NCBI GenBank assembly: GCA_027627225.1
Contig: CM051028.1
Coordinates: forward strand, 11,777,201-11,841,200
Reading direction: 5' to 3'
Length of the DNA stretch: 64,000 nucleotides
Source of the DNA: Congeria kusceri
Lineage: Eukaryota > Mollusca > Bivalvia > Myida > Dreissenidae
Part shown: positions 57,804 to 64,000 of the stretch, piece after piece
Layout of the letters: the number at the start of each line of letters is the position of its first letter
Position numbering within the stretch: the stretch's first letter is position 1
The notes under the pieces: generated by a model
What the model saw: the letters and a program-made list of their open reading frames with translations, nothing else
What the model was told of the DNA's origin: nothing
The model's database searches: none
Made by a program: the position numbers and the translations under genes

Positions 57804-58739
57804 AAAAAGAAATAACGTTTGAAATCTCGTCTGTTCATATTATGCCTACTCTGCCATACGTAAATATTATTGCATTTATCACCTTTATGAAGTTATACAC
57901 TACATACGAACTGATAATTTACAAATGTATAGTTATACGCAAATCATTATACATAAGATATTTAACACAGCTGTTTTAAAATTACATAAAACAACGTTAA
58001 AAACGTGTACTAATACAAAATACATGTACACTAATGTAAGTTTATCACTGATACATCTTCAATATCTTATCGTAGTGATAAAGCTAGTTTCTTTTGATTT
58101 GTCGCACGTTCAGTGCGTGCACAACTATTTACACAATGAGTTGACCACAGTATATCGCTGGTATGGTAAATTGATTATCAGCATGTTATTTCACGGGATT
58201 TTAACGAACTATACACATAGTGTGGTTAGCTATGTAGCTGTTTGCTCTATTATAGCAATTAGTGTGATGCGCTAATATAATGTATTCATGCTAATTCAAG
58301 GTACATTAACTTTCTATACGTATAGTCTGTTTCACATTGAAATGCTTATATGCGTGTTAAACTGTTGAACTGTATATTGCGATTAATAAGTTAATGCGCT
58401 ATGCCAGAAAATTTTTAACTTGTTAAATCAGTCGACGTGTTTTACATTTGTGTTATATGTGCATATGATGGCTTATACGTGTAAAGTGTATAGTCTTCAA
58501 GACTGTCTTGTTCATATTATTCAGGTTTTTTTTCATTGTATTGTTTAATGCTACATATGTACTATGCATGCATGTGGTAACTTATACCTGTATGGAGTAA
58601 AGTCTTTTTCAATTATTCAGGTCTTGTGTAATAGCGTGTCACCTAACATTGTGTTGCACAAAAGTACTGTTTTTTCAAATCAACATTATCATGTTACAAT
58701 TATTATGTAAATGATACACTTATATGAGTATTTGCACAT

Positions 58740-61700
58740 TGTTTCCATCAATGTACAAGGGCTACGCGATAAATTAAAACGCGATAAATTAAAACGCGCT
58801 CGAGCGAAACAATATCTCTAACACCAACGAACCTTTTTACAGGAGACACATTTTTTGAAGATCTAAATAAATTTTTGCCAGAAGAGTTTTCGGAGTGGGA
58901 TCTTTACCACTCATACGGAAAACACAATAGCAAAGGGGTGTCAATTGTGATTAGAAAATCCCTGCAGTGCACAGTCATTGATAGTTACACAGACAAAAAT
59001 GGGAGATAGATTTTAATGAATATTTAAATACAAAATAATATATTATCATTACTTAATATTTATGCACCAAATGACAAAATACAACGTAACATTTTTTTCG
59101 AAACTATTTTAAATTTATTAAACGAACAATCACAAGGTATACAAATTATGGGTGAATAGTTTAATGATATTAACGACAAACGTGATAGAGTATCCTCTTC
59201 ACGATGTGAAGTAAAATGTAATGCTAATATATCTCATCTAAAACGAAACAACAGTCTTACTGATATATGGCGATATTTAAATCCAACCAAAAATCTATTT
59301 AAATGGCGAAAGAAAATTCTGACTGATAAGAGACGCTTAGAGTTTTGGCTTATAGATAGTAATAGTAGTCCCCTTGATATTAGACCCGCAATTATTCAAT
59401 CGACCGATCATATGGCCATATCTATCAAAATTGAAACCCCATCTATACGTGGTCCGGGTTTTTGGAAATTAAATAATTCAATTTTAAACGAACCCGAATA
59501 TTGTAGTAAAGTTGAAAACATTATTGCAAAAAGGTTACAGTTACAAATAAATAGTAAACAAACTGTCTGGGAAATATTTAAATGTGAAGTTAAACAAATG
59601 TCCATAAAATACTCAAAAAAAAAACAAAAAAACAAATCGCGTGAATGCCAAAAGACATTGCACCTTCTTGAAACCGAGTTAAATAACATTCTTTCAAAAG
59701 ATACGGAAAACACAAATGATAAAGCAAACGTTATTCAATTAGAGAACGACATAAAAGAAATTTACAACTTTCAGGCGAATGGTGCTTTTGTTCGATCAAG
59801 ACTTCAGTTTATGGAAGAAGGCGAAAAAAATTCTAAATATTTTCTAAGTCAAGAAAAATCAAGACAATGTAGAAAAACATATATCTTCTCGTAACATTGA
59901 TGGCAAACACTTTAGTAACAAAGAAGACATTATATATCAAAAAGTAATTTTCTATAAATTTTTATCTAAATAAAATGCTTGTACATACTCGGAATTATAA
60001 CTTTATCTTAACTCAGTTAAAATTGAAAATACTGTCACATAAGACTTCGCAAATGTATGTGAAGGTCATATATCTTTACAAGAACTGTCAAACGCTTAAG
60101 CATCCATGAAATCAAATAAGAGTCCTGGTCTTGATGGTTTAACCGTCGAATTTTATCAGACATTTTAGGATAATTTATCACCCTTACTGCTTAACTGTTT
60201 TACAGAATGTATTGAAAAGGGCGAATGAACACATACGCAAAAAACAGTGAATTTTTTCATTGCTTTATAAGAAAGGCGATCCTGAAAATTTGGAAAACTG
60301 GAGACCAAGATCACTTCTAAATATAGATTATACAATTTTGGCAAGAGTATTAGCTCAACGTTTACAAATCATATTGCCGAAAATCATTAGTCTTGATCAG
60401 CACGGATTTATAAAGAACAGATGTATTGGTTGCAATATTCGCCAAATACAGGATATAATTGATTATGCAGAGCTACTAGCGCTATTTTGTTTGTCGATTT
60501 TAAGAAGGCTTTCGATAAAATAGAATGGACCATGCTGTTTAATGTTGTAACTAAATTCAGGTTTAAAAGCAACTTGATAAAATTAGTTAAAACTTTATAT
60601 AATGATGTATGCTCCTCTGTAATGAGCAACAGATGGCAATCTAATTTCTTCAAAATACATAGAAGAACCCGACAGGGCTGTCCTCTCTTAGCGCTTCTTT
60701 TATTTTAATAGCCGAAATGTTAGCAATAAAAATAAGGTCGTGCAATCAGCTTGATTGTATAGCCATTAAATGCAACCAGAATTTATGAAATATTAAAATC
60801 ATCACTCAGCTTGCAGACGATACTACTATTTTCTTAAAAATACTGAATAGATACCAATTGTCATTAATATAATCGATGAATTCGGGTCAATATCGGGTCT
60901 TAAATTAAATAAACAGAAAACTGAAGGCATATTACTTGGCAAGTCAAAGTGCGAAAACGAATGTGTAATTCACGACATAAAATTAAATCAAACGGTCAAG
61001 GCTTTAGGTGCTTACTTTGGGACCAATCCTACTTTATGTCATGAATAAAATTGGAAAGACAAAACTGCATCATGTCAGAAACTAATCAACGCTTGGAACA
61101 ACCGAAACTTGACGTTTTATGGAAGGGTTACAGTAATCAAAACATTATTGCTTCCAAAAATTTCATATCTTTTACAATCAACATTTGTTTCGAAAAATAG
61201 CCTCAATTAAATAAATTCGATGTGAAGTTTGTATGGAATAACAAAACTGAAAAAATTAAAATATCTATTCTAATTAGTAATAAACTATATAGAGGTATTG
61301 AAATGCCTGACATAACCACTTACGCAAAAACACTTAAAATGAGACGGGTAAAAATGTTATGTATCGACAATAATGTGAATTGGAAAGTTATCCCTAATTT
61401 TTTCCTGAATCAGTTTCGCCAAAACCATTTAATATTTAAAATGAACATTGACTCACTCAAATCGGTCACCCAACGTAAAATAAAAAATACCCGCCTTTTA
61501 TCAGGAAATTATATGCAACTTCATTGAAATAAACAATATTACCACACAGAGAAAACCACAAACGTATTTTGATATACGAACAGAGATAATATGGGGAAAC
61601 CGAAATATCAAACATAATGTCAAATGCATACTTTTCGAAAATTGGATAAATTCAAATATCGTCTTTAATGAATGATTTACTTTCAAACACTGGATTCGTG

Positions 61701-62500
61701 AAAGAAACCCATATTCTTTCAAACTTAGAAAATAAATCCAACTGGATTTCCGAGTTAAATATACTCAAGACATCAATTCCGAAAGATTGGATTCTTACCT
61801 TGCAATCAACTGAATCTGTAAATTCCTTGGTAAAAATAAGTCTCCAATCTTCTTTCAAACAAATACCGACATCTATAACTTAAATTATAAAAAATTGAAA
61901 CAGATGCTTATCATGCATAAATGTGAGAAACCGTACATACAAGATTACTGGACAAGAGTCTTCAAAGAAAGATTAAGATGGCAATCGGTTTATCAATTTA
62001 TAAATAACGTTATTCGTAATGCTAAGGTTCGACAACTTAAAAATAAACTTATTCACAAAATTATTCCAACGAAAGAAAATGTGTTTACTTGTAAAGTAAA
62101 TGATTCTCCATTATGCCTTTATTGTGGGAAAGTAAAAACCACCGAACACTTAGTTAATGACTGTCCTAATATACGTCCATTTTGGAACCAAGTTCAATCA
62201 ATTTTCACACAAATGGGGCTTTGCTCCTCGTTAATTTCCTTTCGTAATATAATATTTGGATATAAAATAGAAAGTAATACAAAGTAATACATGAGCTATG
62301 CGTGTTATTCAATATTTAAATGTTACATAATAAGTCAGAGAAGATCACAATTTATTGACATGACGAATATGCTCGTTAAATATATTCTGACTGTGCAACA
62401 GTTTTACAAAAAAAGAAATACGCCTCACAATATGCTTTCGAAAATATGTTAAACATTTCACTTCCGGATAATGCTTATGTTCCTCTTTACCAAAATCGAC
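58740..62500 (+). pseudogene. LINE ORF2 (endonuclease-reverse transcriptase), broken
   Basis: Endonuclease: VSINVQGLRDKLKR with a 15-bp tandem duplication at 58766-58797, FLQETH, YAPN, IMGE-stop-FND where GGDFN is expected, LTDIWRYLNP and STDHMAI. Linker 59412-59894. RT: SNKSPGLDGLTVEFY (about 60117), NWRPRSLLNIDYTI, QHGFIKNR, FVDFKKAFDKIEW, TRQGCPL and LADDTTIF (about 60815, catalytic box kept). The C-terminal part is at 61222-62287 with C-x2-C-x8-H-x4-C (CLYCGKVKTTEHLVNDC). Multiple stops. Confidence 0.82.
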
Positions 62501-62799
62501 GTTCCATTATTTTCGATTTCGGACGTATTTTAAGATTGAATATCGATAATGTTTGGTAAATGATGTTGTCGTTAAAATTTTGTTTGTTGCCATTTTCTGA
62601 TTGTTAAGCTGTACAGGTTTATATGTGCATGTTTCTGTCCCATAACAATTTTGGCAAGAGCTTCGCAAATGCTTACGCATGTCGTGTAGACTTGTGCAAT
62701 GGTTCTTCTTACGATGTATTCGTTCTTGCAAATTGTTTCTTACCAATTGTGAACGACCAAACGAATTAGTTTTCATAACTTTAAATTTCTAATACATTT

Positions 62800-63200
62800 A
62801 TTGTTTGTAAATAATATTTCTTGCAAATTGTGATGAGTGAATTAACAAGTGAATTATTTTATATGATTTAATAATGTGTGATTATTGAATTATAACAAAT
62901 GAATTTTTTTTATAACTTTAAATAAATGACGAAATTACTATAAAATGTGATTTGTTAACTACCAAATGAATTGTCCTATATAACTGTAAATAAATGGTAA
63001 CTTTGTCGTATTTAAAATGATACAATGTATTTTTATTTGTGAATTAAATAAATCTAAATTAATAATAATTTTGTTGTATTTAAAACGATACATTTATTGA
63101 ATTATTTTATATGTCTTAAATGAATGATACATTTATGTATGTTTAACTCTATTTCAAACTTGTGAATTGTATTTATAATGACTTATGCTTGAATAAATAT
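62800..63200. repeat. AT-rich imperfect repeat in the LINE 3' region
   Basis: Recurring GTGAATTA, AAATAAATG, GTATTTAAAATGATACA and AATTATTTTATATG blocks at spacing of about 60-70 bp. Likely part of the LINE 3' UTR. Confidence 0.5.
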
Positions 63201-63419
63201 ATCGAAACCTAAAAAAAAAACTTAAGATTTTTCTGGAATATGGCCCATGAATTTTGATAGCACAGTTGCTTCTTGTGCAATAAACCTGATATTTGCTTCA
63301 TTGACCGTTCACGGTTCATCTAAATGAAAACTGGACCTTTGAAGTCAAAGGTCTCCATATATGCAAATATGATAGTTACAGGTTGTCCTTTTAGTTAGTA
63401 TAGATTTTTACATATGCAC

Positions 63420-63735
63420 TGGGTACAGGCGTCTTGGAATTTGCCGAGTGTTACGCTAACGATCGTAACATGTCTTTCGCAGGCTGGTTGTCGGCACTGA
63501 CAACATTCACAAACCTCTCGCCATGGGGACACTTTCTCCCAACTTTGAACAAGAAGACGCCATCCCGATGGCCATAGCGACGTAACCAGGACAACGGATA
63601 CACCGTGATACGAGACCGAGTAACTTTTGTTCAGAACGGTTATGCCCTCTTCGTTGATGACCAGTATTTGGTCCCCTACTATGCCACCTTTGCTGCCCAC
63701 TGGAGTTTGGCGGACGGTCACATTGAAGCGATCGC
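63420..63735 (-). CDS. Exon-like open frame of an unrecognised gene, minus strand
   Basis: After a good acceptor (tatcttattcag on the minus strand) a phase 1 frame reads DRFNVTVRQTPVGSKGGIVG, then a beta-rich stretch and a cluster of five cysteines (REVCECCQCRQPACER). The donor is not clear; candidates are GTAACA near 63453 and GTACCC near 63427. The rest of the gene would lie at lower coordinates or outside the window. It does not resemble the Ig receptors or the LINEs, and I do not recognise the family. Confidence 0.35.
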
Positions 63736-64000
63736 CTGAATAAGATAAAATAATTGAAATTATGAAATAGTTTGGAGGAATTATTGACACAGAGAGTTGC
63801 TTACATATTCACCAATTATTATAGCGATACGAAAATCTAAATCGATTTCAACGTTTTCGTTGGAACTAACTGTCTAATTAATTGCTTTTGTCAGTTCAGA
63901 ATTTGTTTGTTTGTAAAAATATATTTAACGGAAAAAGCGACATTATAATGTTAATATAATATGCTAAAGTAGGGAACAAGCGCAAATCGTATATCGTGCA

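Larger units (their letters stand above)
56700..63220 (+). mobile_element. L1/Tx1-like LINE, near full length, decayed
   Basis: ORF1 (56785-57803) is followed by ORF2 (about 58740-62500) and a 3' end with AATAAA at 63192-63197 and A10 at 63211-63220, as expected for retrotransposition. The 5' boundary is uncertain. All frames carry stops and shifts, so it is not active. Confidence 0.8.

Noticed and set aside
1..64000. CRISPR arrays, operons or bacterial genes
   Set aside because: The window is clearly eukaryotic: spliced genes, LINEs, SINEs and microsatellites. The tandem repeats have no spacer structure.

Overview
This is AT-rich animal DNA with short exons, GT-AG introns, microsatellites, SINEs, foldback elements and LINEs. 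The interspersed repeats resemble those of bivalve molluscs, so a heterodont bivalve (for example a dreissenid or clam relative) is my best guess. The species is inference.

The main content is a tandem array of five related plus-strand genes for type I membrane receptors. Each full copy is built as a signal-peptide exon, five ectodomain exons (three Ig-like, one Cys-rich, one unusual Ig-like), one transmembrane exon and several small cytoplasmic exons. All ectodomain introns are phase 1. Two tail types alternate along the array, A-B-A-B-A. Copy 1 (type A, 5' end outside the window) ends at 2136. Copy 2 (type B) spans 7003-12337. Copy 3 (type A) spans 16955-25491. Copy 4 (type B) spans 28301-41750. 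Copy 5 (type A) spans 44917-50236. Type A tails carry an ITIM-like YxxI and an ITSM-like TVYSNI. Type B tails carry YDEI and an ITAM-like YEEL-x10-YMKL. Together they look like a paired inhibitory/activating receptor cluster, and I found no basis for assigning a known gene name. Similar A-to-B spacers and A-gene 3' flanks suggest a duplicated unit of about 24 kb.

Copy 2 is the most complete copy: 14 exons, all phases closing, 693 residues predicted. Copy 4 has an intact ectodomain but a lost splice donor and an early stop in its tail. Copy 3 is clearly a pseudogene. Copy 1 is damaged in its fifth ectodomain exon. Copy 5 has lost almost the whole ectodomain by an internal deletion, yet its signal, transmembrane and tail exons remain in compatible phase.

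Repeats fill the introns and spacers: minisatellites, an (AGT)n and an (AT)n tract, tRNA-derived SINEs, foldback/MITE elements, two copies of an internally repetitive mollusc-type repeat in opposite orientation, and a GC-rich CCGG-dense block. From about 51.3 kb onward the window holds two decayed L1/Tx1-like LINEs (about 51.3-54.0 kb and 56.8-63.2 kb). A single minus-strand exon-like open frame of an unrecognised gene lies at the right edge.
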